Below are positions 10,501 through 22,314 of a stretch of DNA of 64,000 bases, one piece after another (positions within the stretch are counted from its first letter, which is position 1; each line of letters opens with the position of its first letter). The stretch lies in assembly GCF_000002235.5 (NCBI RefSeq), contig NW_022145613.1, positions 10,957,929 through 11,021,928 on the forward strand, written 5' to 3'. The notes under the pieces are model-generated. The model worked only from the letters and a program-made list of their open reading frames with translations. It did not search any database and had not been told where the DNA came from. A program made the position numbers and the translations under genes. The DNA is from Strongylocentrotus purpuratus. Its lineage: Eukaryota; Echinodermata; Echinoidea; Camarodonta; Strongylocentrotidae.

Positions 10501-13315
10501 TGGGGCCAGAAGGGTTAAGGGGTCCATACCTTGTTTGCACAGACACAGAAGACAACCCTTTCCATCTCGGTCGAGTCGGCCATCTCTCTCTTCATCTCTG
10601 CCAGCCAGGAATCCAGAGCCTCAAAACTGGACCTGGATCCAACATCGTAGGCCAGGATAGCACCCTGTGTGTCCTTGTAAAACTCATTTCTAACCTGATA
10701 TAATGCGAAATAATATAATAACATTCAAGCTAATGTACAGTGTCAATTGTTTGTTTGTGAGGGTTTTACTTTCGCAATTCTCCGGATTTAAAAACATACA
10801 AAACAGAAGCTGACAATGCACATGTGATCATGTAGTTCTCTATGTCTCTTTCTCCCTCTCCCCTCCCCCCCCCTCTTTTATCTCTCTCTCTCTCTCTCTC
10901 TAGGTGCCATATCTATCTATCAACTTTGGAAATGTTATTCCACAACTCTCTATTTCTAGCCTTCACTGTGAGCTCCATTCCCTAGTCTTTCACTTCCACT
11001 GCTCCTGTAAGTAGGCTGTATTAAAGGAAATACAAAGTTTTGGTTTAAGGTCATGAATTTGGTTCAAATGAACATATTGGAAGCATATGTGAGCCTACAT
11101 TTTTCAGTGATCGTTGTCGCGGTTGAAATCGAGTCTAAAGTTATGAAATTGTCAATAATAAATTCTTTATGTTGTATAGCTCCCTCTCAAGGTCAATATA
11201 TCAACTAAGCTATAAAACAACATTTCTTGAATAAAATCGACCAATTTGCTATTCCCGTTTGGAAATTATATATCAGAACTACATATTCTGTGATTTTCAT
11301 GGTCGCAGCTACCATTGTACGGCCGCAGACGCTATTTGAAATTTATCAAAAATTTACCGGGAGCACTGGTAAATTTTTATATTCAATTTTCTCAAAAGCA
11401 GAAGTGTTTTAGGGGCTAAATTTTTTAGTGCCCTTAATAAATCCACAGGGGCATCCAAATATATCAAAATTGTAAAGAATCACTACCCACCCAATTTTCG
11501 AAATTTCCCAAAACTTTGTATTACCTTTAATGATTGCCTGTACACCAACTCAAGAAAAATAAACGCAAATAACTTTAAGTGAAAATATTAATACATTAAT
11601 GCCTACTATTACCAGTTGTGCTTTCTTTCAATGAATGTTTGTTAAGTGGTGTCGGGAGGGGAGTTGGGGAAGGAAGAAGGACGTTGGTGTCTAAGAACAA
11701 AATACTCACTTCATAAAATATAGGATGTCCAGCCATGTCAAAGATGTTAACTTTCAGATCTCTTTCTTTCACTGTCACTCTGTTGGGATTAGATATAAAT
11801 AATTTAAATCAGTTACATATAAAGAGTACATTACAAAAATCATTTTTGATAAAGGTCTAATTCTAATCAGGGTTATGAATAACTTAGGATAGAGGACTTG
11901 CTTTAATGAGAAGGAAAAAAAGGAATATATTACAGGTATGTCATATTTACATAAGTTTATATACTTCTTCTTCTTCATCTTCTTTGGGTTTGAGTCTGCC
12001 TCCTTCACATTTGAAGATTATTCTTGCAGACTGATGAGTGTGTGTATGTCTTTACGAGAGCCAGGTGCATGGTGCAATGCTATTAACATGGTGCAAGTAA
12101 AAAGTTCCCAGACATGTTCACATTTGCCACAGTAAACCACCATGGTTTACTACATCAGACATGTGTGTGAACGGGCCTCAACTTCCAATCAACATCAACC
12201 AAGCAGATCACAGTTGTGATACTTCACACATGAATATTAATTGACCAGTTCTTGTTTATGAAATTGTATTTGGTAGCCCTATAAATAATGTAGGTTTAAA
12301 CTGTTTCCATTGACTTACTTTGTTACACCATAATCAATTCCAATTGTTGCCATGTACTTGCTCACAAATCTTTTCTCACAGTATCTCTTGATGATGCAAC
12401 TCTAGTGAAACCGGAATAGAAAAAGAAAAAAGGGAAGATTTTAAATATGTACCAAGTACAAAAAACCCTGGAAAAAAAATTAATTTGCATGTGAATTGAG
12501 AATAGCAAAATACAAATTATAACAAAATGTATTATTCTTTGTTGTATTTCTATGGATCTACTTTTAATTCCTTTTGTTTTCTCCAGCTTAGTGACAACTT
12601 GCTAATATTTGAATCTTCCTTCTTCAATTTACATCACTTTGACGGATTAAGTTTTTAGACCAAAAATTATGATGAATTCACATGACAGACATTCAGTTCT
12701 ATATTCCCCAACACGTGATATAGCAATAACAATATGAGAAGGCCCTTTAATATTTGTTGAAATGTATTGTTAATTTCACTAGACCCTATTCATTTATCTG
12801 CCTGGCTTTAATACTGCATGATTTTCCCACAACTTTATTCATTTGCATGAGGGCTGCTAAGATCCCCCATACATTTGCTCATCTTCTTTCTTAAACGAAA
12901 ACAAAATCAAGTCGTTCACCGACAGTGACTAACAGCCATACTCACTCAGTCACAAGTCACAACTGTCAACTGTTTCGGTTTTGTAACTTGAGCTCCGCTC
13001 TTTCCTCTGCATTTGCATTTAATCAAATTCTCATAAATCTGACCTCTTGACTATGGTTACCTACCAAAGCAACAGAAAATTGAATTGATTGGCATTACAC
13101 AGAAATCCTGTGGACGTGGGTGTGTACTGGCATTGTCAACGTTTTGGTCTCCATCTACTATCTAGATCGATCTGGATACCTGGTAAGCTCCAAAATCTGA
13201 ACTACACTACACAAATCTTTACGGGTGGGTCAGAAATACAAACCTTTCCTGTCTCTGCGTTTCCCATGCTGATGATTTTCACTCTAATGGCACGTTTAGA
13301 ACCCTTCTTTTCCAT
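6962..13315 (-). CDS. DNAJC27: DnaJ homolog subfamily C member 27 (Rab-like GTPase with J domain)
   Basis: Seven exons on the minus strand: 13244-13315 (ATG at 13315), 12319-12401, 11710-11779, 10530-10694, 8599-8721, 7925-8085 and 6962-7091 (TAG at 6962-6964). All have AG/GT boundaries and compatible phases, totalling 804 nt or 267 residues, close to the roughly 273 of the human protein. Visible motifs in order: P-loop GNAETGKS (about residues 18-25), DMAGHP in the switch II position (family-typical; canonical Rabs have DTAGQ), NKID across the exon 4/5 junction, ETSA, then a J domain with [20 protein letters not shown] (HPD triad) and a short tail. The family is known as RBJ, a nuclear/cytoplasmic small GTPase linked to MEK/ERK signalling. 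The His in place of the catalytic Gln suggests weak GTP hydrolysis, as known for the family. Introns carry several MITEs and a minisatellite. Confidence 0.95.
7425..7550. repeat. Short palindromic MITE-like repeat
   Basis: AAAACAATTGAAATTAAAAAT at 7,430 is mirrored by TTATTTCAATTGTTTTAA near 7,530, with GGAGTTCAC / GTGAACTC as the inner part of the arms. A related fragment with GAACTCTAA...ATTTCAATTGTTTTAT lies at 38,150-38,190. Confidence 0.5.
7558..7606. repeat. (TA)n microsatellite
   Basis: Uninterrupted TA dinucleotides for about 30 bases, then a short interruption and more TA, in DNAJC27 intron 6. Confidence 0.95.
7692..7749. repeat. Hairpin-forming inverted repeat
   Basis: GCTGTGTGTATCTAT and its exact reverse complement ATAGATACACACAGC form 15-bp arms around a loop of about 28 bases in DNAJC27 intron 6. 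No function is assignable. Confidence 0.7.
8110..8280 (+). mobile_element. tRNA-derived SINE fragment, 5'-truncated
   Basis: GGTCGTGGGTTCGAACCCCG is a tRNA-type B box. It is followed by CACGTCATACCAAAAGACGTTAAAAGACAGGAGTTGCTTCTACCTGGCGCTGCTCAGTGGCTGCCGGG (described here by position 8,165-8,234) and an ATTATTATCATTATTATC tail. The same body occurs inverted and more complete at 59,400-59,615. The start lacks a clear A box, so it is truncated or diverged. Confidence 0.8.
8930..9806. repeat. 151-bp minisatellite with DR1-type TGACCTTTGACCT motifs
   Basis: Five to six tandem units start at about 9,060, 9,211, 9,363, 9,511 and 9,662 (spacing 148-152 bp, marked by GCATACATAATGAG), with a diverged unit before them. 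Each contains CAGTTCATYGGCTCTGCAAG, GGCAGGAATCCATCAATC and a TGACCT array. Perfect TGACCTTTGACCT lies at 9085-9097, 9237-9249, 9382-9394, 9530-9542 and 9681-9693; the last two extend to three half-sites. Located in DNAJC27 intron 4. Minus-strand ORFs at 9,422-9,776 are by-products of the repeat. Confidence 0.9.
9806..9865. repeat. (GGAC/GTAC)n microsatellite
   Basis: Mixed GGAC and GTAC tetranucleotides directly follow the last minisatellite unit. Strand asymmetry is absent because GTAC is self-complementary. Confidence 0.9.
11021..11530. mobile_element. TTAA-flanked MITE (AAAGGAAATACAAAGTTTTGG ends)
   Basis: The left end at 11,021 reads TTAAAGGAAATACAAAG and the right end CTTTGTATTACCTTTAA. 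Arms continue with TTTTGG/CCAAAA. A TTAA lies at each boundary (11021-11024 and 11527-11530), as for Kolobok or piggyBac-type target sites. It lies within DNAJC27 intron 3 and has no coding capacity. Confidence 0.7.
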
Positions 13316-13760
13316 GTCTGCGAATGAAACTATGTTTCTCTATTTATACTGCAAATAAAGACCAAGAAAAATATACGTTTTGATTCGCTTTTTTCCATTA
13401 AGACACGGGCTGGCGATGTGTGTAGTCAGCCAGTTAGCGTTCCGTTGCTAATCGACATTTGAGGTCAACTCGGGTCATCACGTTTGCGGTCGAGTCACGT
13501 CGATGCCTTGTTTACCTTTTTATCCGAAGTGCACTCGGGAGTGCACTTCATTCTTTAATTTCTTTTTGAGTGGTAATGCGGTCGTGGTAACTCCGTAGTA
13601 TCACAAATTATGGTTAACGTTAATACAGTCATGAGGTCAATTAATCAAACCTTCCACGAAACGTAGAGAAAATAGGGTGTGGTCGCACTGGGATGATCGT
13701 ATACATTGTGATGTAGATGACTGAGGGACTTAAGGGTGGGGGTATCATGCACTGATCTCG
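13316..13760. other. DNAJC27 upstream flank, no further gene seen
   Basis: This stretch should contain the DNAJC27 promoter and 5' untranslated region. A short inverted pair GAAGTGCACTC / GAGTGCACTTC sits at about 13,527-13,549. No TATA box or initiator could be assigned with confidence. Confidence 0.4.
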
Positions 13761-13929
13761 ATGCACAGGGGCGTAGCCTAATTGGTCCAGCCATTGGGGG
13801 AGGGGAACGTAGACTACCGTCCTAAATTGTTGAGTAAGTCGAATGGGGGGGGGGGAGTGACGGGAAGATCCTATGTATCAACAACAAGAACATCAACAAC
13901 AACAACTACATCTTCGAGTACTACTCCCG

Positions 13930-14312
13930 GCCCCCCCCCCCCCCACTCAGTGTTATTTGGGGTACGCATATGCTCGTACCCTCTTTTTGAAAGCACCCCC
14001 TATCTGAGGACTGCCAACATTTCCGAACCCCCCTTTCGCGGGCTTTTCGCGGGCTTTTCCTGCCTTGGAGATCCCCCTAAATCAGGAAAAATACTCAATG
14101 TACCCCTTTAAATTCGGAATAATTTCTCAGGAGTCCAAAGAGATGAGAGAAAAAAAGAAAAACACTCCCTTTTTAAAGAAATCTCCGGGTGAAAAGTCAA
14201 ATACACCCCTTTTTTTACAATTCTCGGGCCGGACTTTGTCGCACGAAAAGTACCCCTTTATCGGACATTTTGGCAACACGCATGCGGTCATTCCGACCCC
14301 TGAGTGGGGGGG
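13930..14312. mobile_element. Inverted-repeat element with CCCCACTCAG ends and CCCCTTTT-rich interior
   Basis: CCCCCACTCAGTGTTA (about 13,935) and CGACCCCTGAGTGGGGGG (about 14,295) face each other. The interior repeats short blocks such as TACCCCTTT and CACCCCTTTTT, resembling the degenerate interior of the large elements at 35,755 and 55,415. The C and G runs inflate several spurious ORFs here. Confidence 0.45.
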
Positions 14313-14879
14313 GGGGGGGCTACTATCCTCCTCCTACTACTATATTACGACACGGCAACAACATTCGATCATTTTATCAGGCCAGGTATAAAGATTGTGA
14401 TCTGATGGTCGTATCGTATGTGCGGCCGGGGTATACATGCTATGTCTTTTCATGTTACACTGAAATGTGAAACCACAAGATTGTAAGTGTGAGAATGATT
14501 ATTCGTTTCTGCCAAAAAAATGTAACTGATATTTTGTAAATCGTTATGTTTTCTGACCAATAAAACTTATCAAGATAAAAAGTACATGTATATATATCTC
14601 CTTTGTAGATTACTGTAATTTCACCTCCTTTCATCTGGGTGTAGGCCTGTATACCGATTATTTCCCCGACAGAATCTGACGTTGGCCTAATTGACTGGTT
14701 CTTAGGAAACCTGCAGAGAAACATCCGGGAAATGTGAAAGAAACAAATCGGAGGAATACATTTCACTTTCTGTTTTCTTGGTTTACATCCGTATAATAAT
14801 ACATTTCCCTCAAGAACGAGCACGATATGAATGGAATGGTCCGAGTGTACCTGATATGAAGAAAGGAAGCTGAAAGAGA

Positions 14880-15195
14880 AAATGAACAAGAACAAGAACA
14901 AGAAGAATGAGGAGAAGAAGAAGAAGAAGAAGAAGAAGAAGAAGAAGAAGAAGAAGAAGAACCGTACAAAAACAAGAACAAGAACAAGAACAAGAACAAG
15001 AACAAGAAGAACAAGAAGAAGAACAAGAAGGAGAAGAAGGAGGAGGAGGAGGAGCCTGAGAAGAAGAAGAAGAAGAAGAAGAAGAAGAAGAAGAAGAAGA
15101 CGAAGATCAATTAGAACTAGAAGAACAAGACATAGAAGGGGGAGAAGAACAAGAAAAACAAGAACAAAAACGAGAAGAAGAAGTTCATCAAACGG
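14880..15195. repeat. Long compound (GAA)n/(AAC)n purine-strand repeat
   Basis: About 310 bases are almost free of pyrimidines other than the C of AAC and the T of a few interruptions: (AAGAAC)n, then (GAA)n of about 20 units, (AAGAAC)n, GGAGGA, then (GAA)n again. The two long ORFs over it (poly-Lys/Arg and poly-Ser/Phe) are low-complexity artefacts. Confidence 0.95.
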
Positions 15196-16011
15196 ATTGA
15201 AGGAATTATCAACTTTTTTCTTTCTCTTGACGGAATTATAACTATAGAATTGTGTAGGAAAATATTAAGATATTAATATGAGATGAAATGACAAGCCACC
15301 CCACAGCAACACCCTCAAAATATGCGTCCAGATGCCCGATGAGGTGGTCGACTTGTCATTTTTTTCCCTCACGAATACCGAGATCTCACAACTATAAGAC
15401 TTAGTTTTATCTCGGATCTCTGTAATTGTTATACTTTGAGGGGTGTTCTTGATGATTCCTTCTAACAAGCTGATATTGGTGAAAGTGTTAGCGAATGATG
15501 CTTAATGGCTCTATAAATACATCTTCCAGCTCAAATGTAGTATAGGTCCATGAGTGTAGTTAATTGCTCGTATTGGTTAATGAATAAGAAACTCATGCAG
15601 TTTTTAATCAATTAGGATGTTTGACTTCCTTGAACTTCTCCCTTGAGATGGCTATACGGGCAAGCACTTTATGAGGAATGCAAGTATATGCCGGATCTTT
15701 CCCTCAAAGACATGTGATTATATTGCGACATGATAATATTATTGATGACATCAAATTTCTTAGAATGGTGGGGGAGGGGGTGAGGGAGGGGGGGGGGGGG
15801 GGGGAGTGTTCAATGGAAAATAAAAGACTGCTAAATGAAATGAAATGAAATAATGGACGGCCGATGAACATAATATACATTATAGGGAACAGCGTTTGAC
15901 TGAAGTGACTATCCAGGGCGGCTTCATGTTTTTGTAAGAGGAGGGGAGGCGGATCCGTTATACGTCAATCTAACATAAGTTAGGCAAACAATAATGGGGT
16001 CATTATATTTT

Positions 16012-16262
16012 TGGAGTATGGTATGGTATGGTATGGTATATTTTATTTATTCACGGTTAAAAATATAATACAATTGTGCCCGCATTCAGCAAAAGCTGTT
16101 TTTCAGCAGGGCCGTGATTACATATAACAGAAAATAAAACAATGAAAATACAATTTACAAACAAATATGCAAGTTATAATAAGTGAACATATTTACAGAA
16201 ATTTAAGTACAAAATAAATAAATAAGTACAAAAGTACAGAATCATAGTGATAAAGTGAGGGG

Positions 16263-16294
<32 letters not shown>

Positions 16295-16446
16295 ATCTAC
16301 GAGATGGAAGAAGTGAGCAAATATCTTGAATTTTACTAATCTCAGTGTTGTAAGATTTAAAAACATTTATAATTCTGATATCGTTGGGTAGGTGCTGACT
16401 TACATCCCCAAACAAAAAGCGGGATCCAAACACCCTATGCCTGTGC
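16012..16446 (-). mobile_element. LINE-like 3' end with (TACCA)n tail, antisense
   Basis: Read on the minus strand, an open frame ends with stop at 16,293. It is followed by a T-tract, a 3' sequence with GGCCCTGCTGAAAAACAGC and AAATAAAATATACC, and a short terminal (ATACC)n repeat at 16,014-16,039. Terminal short tandem repeats are typical of CR1/L2-type LINEs. The coding part is too short to classify, and it is split by the hAT-like insertion at 16,447. Confidence 0.45.
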
Positions 16447-16471
16447 CAGGCGCGTACGCAGGATTTTTCAA

Positions 16472-16502
<31 letters not shown>

Positions 16503-16628
16503 AAGAGGACACTTTTTTTTTGGTCTCGAAATTTGAAAATTTGACATTTTGCTCCGTTGGGGGGGGGAGGGTAAGGTCACCTTTTTTTTGGCCAGCCATG
16601 GAAGTAAATTTTTTTATTTTTTTTAAAA

Positions 16629-16660
<32 letters not shown>

Positions 16661-16765
16661 TCCAAAGGGGGGGGGGGGGGAAGGTTTTTTTAGGGGGTCT
16701 TACACACATAATAATACCAATGGGGGGGGGTTTAACCCCCCCCCCCCCCCCTGCGTACGCGCCTG
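16447..16765. mobile_element. hAT-like MITE with CAGGCGCGTACGCAGG terminal inverted repeats
   Basis: A perfect 16-bp inverted repeat, CAGGCGCGTACGCAGG, is at both ends. The 8 bases outside are GCCTGTGC on the left and GGCTGTGC on the right, a 7/8 match to an 8-bp target duplication as expected for hAT elements. The interior is dominated by G, A and T homopolymers, with no coding capacity. It interrupts the reading frame of the LINE-like sequence around it. Confidence 0.8.
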
Positions 16766-16885
16766 GGCTGTGCCATGATGCCCAGTGATGCTCCATCTTT
16801 AGTATTGGAACACATTTCGATAACAACGTGGGAAAATCTAAACAAACAAAGTCCCCTGTAATATTATGTTTTCACGGCAAAGATT

Positions 16886-17299
16886 GCAGTTGTAGTTCTC
16901 GCCCACGCGTTTTGGGGAAATTATTATGCGATTTGATAGGCTTTCTTCTTAAGTTTTTTGCAAGTAATCGTAATTTCCTCAACAAAAAATAACAGTGAAT
17001 GCATTGCGCAAACTCTGATAAAAGCATGCTGGAAGTGTAAGCTTAAAGGGACAACATTTAATTGTGTATAGGTCCGACCTATAAGTCGACTTAATGATTG
17101 ACACACTAGCCTGCTCATTTTGCATGAGCTTTACGGAAATAAACCTAATAAAACTACATTAATGAACTTATTTCGACCATGAAGGTGCAGACTTACAGTG
17201 ATCTGCAAAGTGAAATAATAACAGTGGGACAAAATGAAGAAAAGTATCGAAATGCATATATTTCCCCCAAAACGTGTGGGCGAGAACTACAACTACGAT
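16886..17299. mobile_element. MITE with ~34-bp inverted repeats
   Basis: AGTTGTAGTTCTCGCCCACG at the left is mirrored by CGAGAACTACAACT at the right, with the arms continuing inward as CGTTTTGGGG / CCCCCAAAACG. The interior of about 340 bp is AT-rich. No target duplication was confirmed. Confidence 0.75.
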
Positions 17300-18360
17300 C
17301 ATTAACAGACGAGAATATATTATTGTCGAAATGTTACAAAAAATTATAAAGGGTAGAGGTCTAATTATTTAGCTGCAAAACTGTCGAAATTGTACAAAAA
17401 TGATAATAGGTCTGTGCTTATTTTGCATTTTCTAAACTTGATAAGAGGACAGTATAGACAGAACGGGATGTGGCTTTGCTGGTGTGGGAAAAAATAGACC
17501 AACTTCGGTTTCCAAGCGTTTGCAAAACTGGTGCATTAATTGTTCTAAAAATAGATTTATTTCGTTATCCCGGATTTCCCCGTTTCCCCCTCCATGTTTT
17601 GCACAGATCGCAGTCGGCGCTCATGATGCATTCGCAACATACGCGTACGCAGACCGCACGTATTTGTGCGTGTGCGCCCGGATATCGATGACCCGATGAG
17701 AGTTTCGTATTTTGTGGTTATTGACCACTAATATTCCCCCTTTCTCTTGGGATTTGTGGGTGATTCGGCCGTTTGCTGCTGACCAGCCTTCAAAAGGTCA
17801 CTATTGTTGTGAGTATTGACGATGACCAGTACCTATTGTCATAAAATATGGTTCAATTGAATGGTGTGGTGTGCATTGTGATTTTGTCAATTATTGAATT
17901 ATGCAATGACAATGCATGGAATGAATGAATGACAAGTTTATTATCTGCCTCATGCCTCATAATGTACATGTATGATGTAGTCTAGGCCTAGACTATGTAA
18001 TGATCACGTGATTAATGAGACGTGAGCCTAGGTGTTATTGTTGTCTTTTTTTCATAGATTTATTAGGAGTCATTAGTTTTCTTTAAATACTTTAATATTA
18101 GTAGACATTTCATTTTTATTTGGGGAAAATTTTTGACGTAATTAATTAAATTTAGTATGTCTAGATCTAGGCATAGAGAATAGGCGTCGGGTGATTTCTG
18201 GCCCGGTCCTTATAAATATGGGTTTTTAAAAATAAAAAACAGCTTCGTGGGCGTGGGCTGTCTATATTGAACCGCCCTGCGGTCCTGACTTTCAGAAGCC
18301 CTGCTCTACAACATTTTATAAGGGAAGTATCTGTCATGAGCATCATAGCCTGACCTAGAC

Positions 18361-18879
18361 CGAATTTTCCGTCTCTTTCGTTCGTTAGCCTCTTATTGGG
18401 GTAGGGTCGTCTCTCTCTGTAGAGACGGAAACAGACTATACCGCCAAATGTGTAGGTTATGTGGGCAAATCAGTGCACTAAACTTGCAAAACTTATCCCC
18501 GAATTACTCCTTTTACAGGATGCATATCCGCGCTGCATTTTATAGACCCCAAATTAGGTAAAAACTTAACTACTTCGGTTCCACTTACCAATTAGACTGA
18601 AATAATCCGTTTAATGGTCCATTCTTAGGAAATTATGGGTCAAAATCGACATCCATGATAAAAATCTTGCAGCGGGAGTTTAAACTCTCGCTGCGCATGA
18701 CGTCATCTAAATCTCATTCCTTCTAGTCTACGCCGAAGGCAAAATGATTATAACGGAAAAACTGTGCATGTCACTAACTCGTCGCTCGTGGCGGTATAGT
18801 CCGTTTCCGTCTCTAAAGAGAGAGCCGACCCTACCCCAATAAGAGGCTAACAAACGAAAGAGACAGAAAATTTGGTGAA
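18361..18879. mobile_element. ~520-bp element with ~105-bp inverted arms, flanked by a 14-bp direct repeat
   Basis: The arms share the stretch CGTTYGTTAGCCTCTTATTGG, then GGTAGGGTCG, GAGACGGAAAC and ACTATACCGCCA in inverted orientation (18,361-18,465 and 18,785-18,879). AGCCTGACCTAGAC occurs immediately outside both ends (18347-18360, 18880-18893). The interior contains another palindrome, GCAGCGGGAGTTTAAACTCTCGCTGC, at about 18,669-18,694. No coding sequence. Confidence 0.75.
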
Positions 18880-19545
18880 AGCCTGACCTAGACTGAAACT
18901 AATATCATCTTGTTTGGTAATTTGTTCCACTGAGACTCATCCTGCTTCAAAGAATCCCTCTCCTATATGTCTCGGAGGAGAGTGTCAAAAGTCAAAAGGT
19001 GTTTTAAAAATCCTCAAAGCAAACGGATTTTATATAAACTATGCATGTTCAAGCCTGACCAGACTCGCCAGTGCTAATGATTTCCCATGTTCATATTTAA
19101 TGATGAGCAGTGCCGGTGGATCAGTTTTGAAAGTTGGGGCAATGTAACTAGAACACTTTTAAAGAATAAGGGGCACTCCCTGTTGTGCTGCACCCCAAAT
19201 CCCATACTTACAACCACTTGAAGAGACCTGGCTTTGTTATTTTCATTCAGTTCTTCTATTTATTTTTCTTTACCAGGTAATAAAATTTGTCAGAGATGTT
19301 GCTTGTTGTTTTAGATAAAAATACATCGTAAAACTTTTAATTGGCAAGAGGCGATTACTGAGATTACATAAATATGATTAGGAAGTTTAGCGTGTTCTAA
19401 GGAAAAGGCTTGTTGGTAACAGAAGTTCAGACATACTTATTGAGTTAACAATTCTGTTTATAACTTTGTGTTACACTTTACATTTCTTTATGAAACTCAG
19501 AGACACAAGATCTTACCATGTACAGGCTTCACCTAAGGTTCAAAG

Positions 19546-22277
19546 ATGTCTCAAGCTAACCCCGCCCCAAGTCAGCCCGACCCTTTGCCTTCAACGAGTG
19601 TCAACCCCAAGGGAAAGGCATCAACCTTAGAGATGGTTACCCAGGATAAACAGTTCCAGAGTCTGCGATCTCGGGATGGTAAAGTGGACTGTCAGAATCA
19701 GGGTGAAGCAAACGTGGTCGTAGGAGAAGAAATGAGCACTAAGGGCACTTTACTATCTCAAGATGTGAGAGCGGATGGATGGTGCCCTGAAGGAAATAGT
19801 GTAGTATCTGTAGGAGATGGACTCGAACACCCTGGAGATGAGGCTTCACGTGTTAGCATAAGTGGCAGTTTGCGATCTGGAAATTTTGACAGAAACCCAA
19901 GAAACATTGCCGATTGCAAGCATGGAGACATACAAGATTTGGAAGAGGTCCAAGAAAATTTGAGAGACACTCATATACGTGAAAACAGGAGCAGAGAACC
20001 AGCTGCTGGTGAACCAGTAATTAGAAAGGAAGATGATCAACAAGATTGCCAGACAAAAGAAGGACATTGTAAAAGAGTAAATGTTGGTGTTTCCGAAAGG
20101 TCTGGTCAGAGTCCAACTGCAGCAGGTGAACAAAAACCAGCTGTAGCAGTTCCACCCAATGAAAACATAAGAATAGGAGATGGTGGAGGAGAAAAAGGAG
20201 GAGGAAAGGGAGGAGGAGGAGGAGATTCTAAAAAGGAACCGGAAGCATCAATGTTTCCAATGCAATCAAGCGATGATGGGCAACAAATATTCTCTCAAGA
20301 AAACTCGAACAAGCAATCCTCAGACAATGCCCGCAGTTTACATTCGTCTCAAAGCGATCCAAGCATGGCCACACCCCGGGATTCTCCCCCATCTTCCTTG
20401 AAAGTCTCCCGCAGTCAATCCCTCCAGAACAGCCGCAAGAATGAACACTACGACCTGCTGCTGATATACACGAAGGAAGACGAAAGCACCTGTGCCAACA
20501 AATTCAGAGAATACGCTGCCAGTAAAGACTGGATAGTTACGTCTCTGGCTGAGCTTCCGATCGGTACCCTGTCTCTCAAAAACTTCCGCAAAGCCATGGA
20601 GTGTTGCTCCTACGTCGTCCTCTTGATATCCTCCCATTTCACATCGGACAAGACCTGCGAACGCCATTACAACACTGCCATCCAGTACGGAGATACACAC
20701 ACAGAGTTTGCCGATTGTGTTCTGCCGATCATATTCGACAGTGCCGAGCTTCCCCCGGAACTGGATGCCATTCAGCATGTCGAGTGGGGTGGTCAATTCT
20801 TTGACAATGTCATGACGAGGTCGGTTGATGTTCAGAAGCGCCTGGACAGGGAGCTTCGGGAAGCTGCAGCAGCTAGATCATCGACACCAAGCAGAGCCAT
20901 GTCTGTAGATGCAGGCATACCTACCACAAGTTCCTATCAGGTATGAAAATGAAGGAATCTACAATGTAGAAGCGCATAATATAATTGACAAGTATGGGGA
21001 CTGATTTAGTCATTTAATTTCAATATTTTTAGGGCAAGGCCACTTTTCTGTAGGGCACATTCCTATATTACAGCACAAATAGGAAGAATTGGAGAGGGCA
21101 CAAAAAAAACTCCAAGGCCAATGAGAGGGGCATTGAGGCCAATCAAGGGGCATCCACAGCCATGGCCTTGGTGGCCTTGGATTAATTTAAGCCTTGCATT
21201 ATCATCCTCTATCAAATTAATAAAATGATGAATAAACACCACTGGAAGATTTTTTTCTTCTTCATTGATTAGTATACATTTTCCTGTAAAGGTGTTCGAA
21301 ATACATCATCTACGCATAATGCCACCTGCCATTTAAACGGTACCACAATACAATTCGTTTTCAGGAAGGGGGATGGGGGAGGAAGAGAAACAGAGAAAGG
21401 ATGGAGGGAGAAAGAAGGTGGGGCCCTGAATATTACATATTAAATGATCTTGTTTATTTTTAAAAGTACAGAGAAAGATGATTATGCTACATATTATTAA
21501 AAAACAAAAATACTGTGCAAACGTCAGTCATTAGTTTGCAACAATAAAGCGATGTAATAATGCAACATGATGTGATTTTATATCTTTTTCTATTGCATTC
21601 ATCAGATGGCCTCGACCCCACCAACCCTTAGCACAGTTCCAGCAAGAATGCCTATGCATGAGACTGAGTCATATCAAACCGGTGCTGCTGCACAGCAACC
21701 TCCTGTACAGGTAAATAGAATGACATCAAATTACCCTGATTTATTTATATCTTACATACCGGGGTACACATTTTAGGAAATAAAAGATTATGTTACAGGA
21801 AAAACAAAATTCTATGAGGATGTAAGTATTTGTTCATGACTTGATTTCCTTCCATTGTATTATTCATAGCATTCAATGTTAACTTATTGTTACATTAACC
21901 AGTTTTTCATGAATGGATAGTATTTACAAGATTGTTAAACTGAAGGTGATCAGTACATTACGTAACATAAAGTAATGTGCGTCTGTGCGAGAGTCTTTTG
22001 CCATCCTTAAGGAATACTAGTACCGTAGTCTGAAGTTATAGACAATTACCAGGCCTTAACAACTCAACCTGTGTGGGGTATTGTCCTCATCACAAGCCAG
22101 ACAACCCCCTCCCCAGTGCCATCGATTAGGAGAGTTTGGCCAAGCCAGTTTGACTTGGGCACAGTATGGTGAATACTGCTTTGTTGGGCTAGCTCAAAAC
22201 AAAAGAACATTTGCCATGTTGTAATCAACTGAAACGACACTGGCCAACCTCTATGTATAGATGCCTCTGACCCCCCC

Positions 22278-22314
<37 letters not shown>

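Larger units (their letters stand above)
13761..19545. other. Intergenic region between DNAJC27 and the TIR-Death gene: mobile elements, no host coding exon seen
   Basis: It contains the elements listed separately at 13,930, 14,880, 16,012, 16,447, 16,886 and 18,361. A CG-containing stretch at about 17,470-17,710 is a candidate for the promoter or non-coding first exon of the downstream gene. An acceptor-like TGTACAG just before 19,527 implies that gene has an upstream non-coding exon somewhere here. No other coding exon was recognised. Confidence 0.5.

Noticed and set aside
14455..14901. 148-codon minus-strand ORF
   Set aside because: It mixes low-complexity Phe/Ser sequence with AT-rich DNA and shows no domain or splice context.
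14763..15241. Two ORFs of 115-119 codons, poly-Ser/Phe and poly-Arg/Lys
   Set aside because: They are translations of the GAA/AAC repeat on either strand and have no domain.
20338..20796. 152-codon antisense ORF over the TIR exon
   Set aside because: It is a shadow of the TIR coding strand and has no family features.
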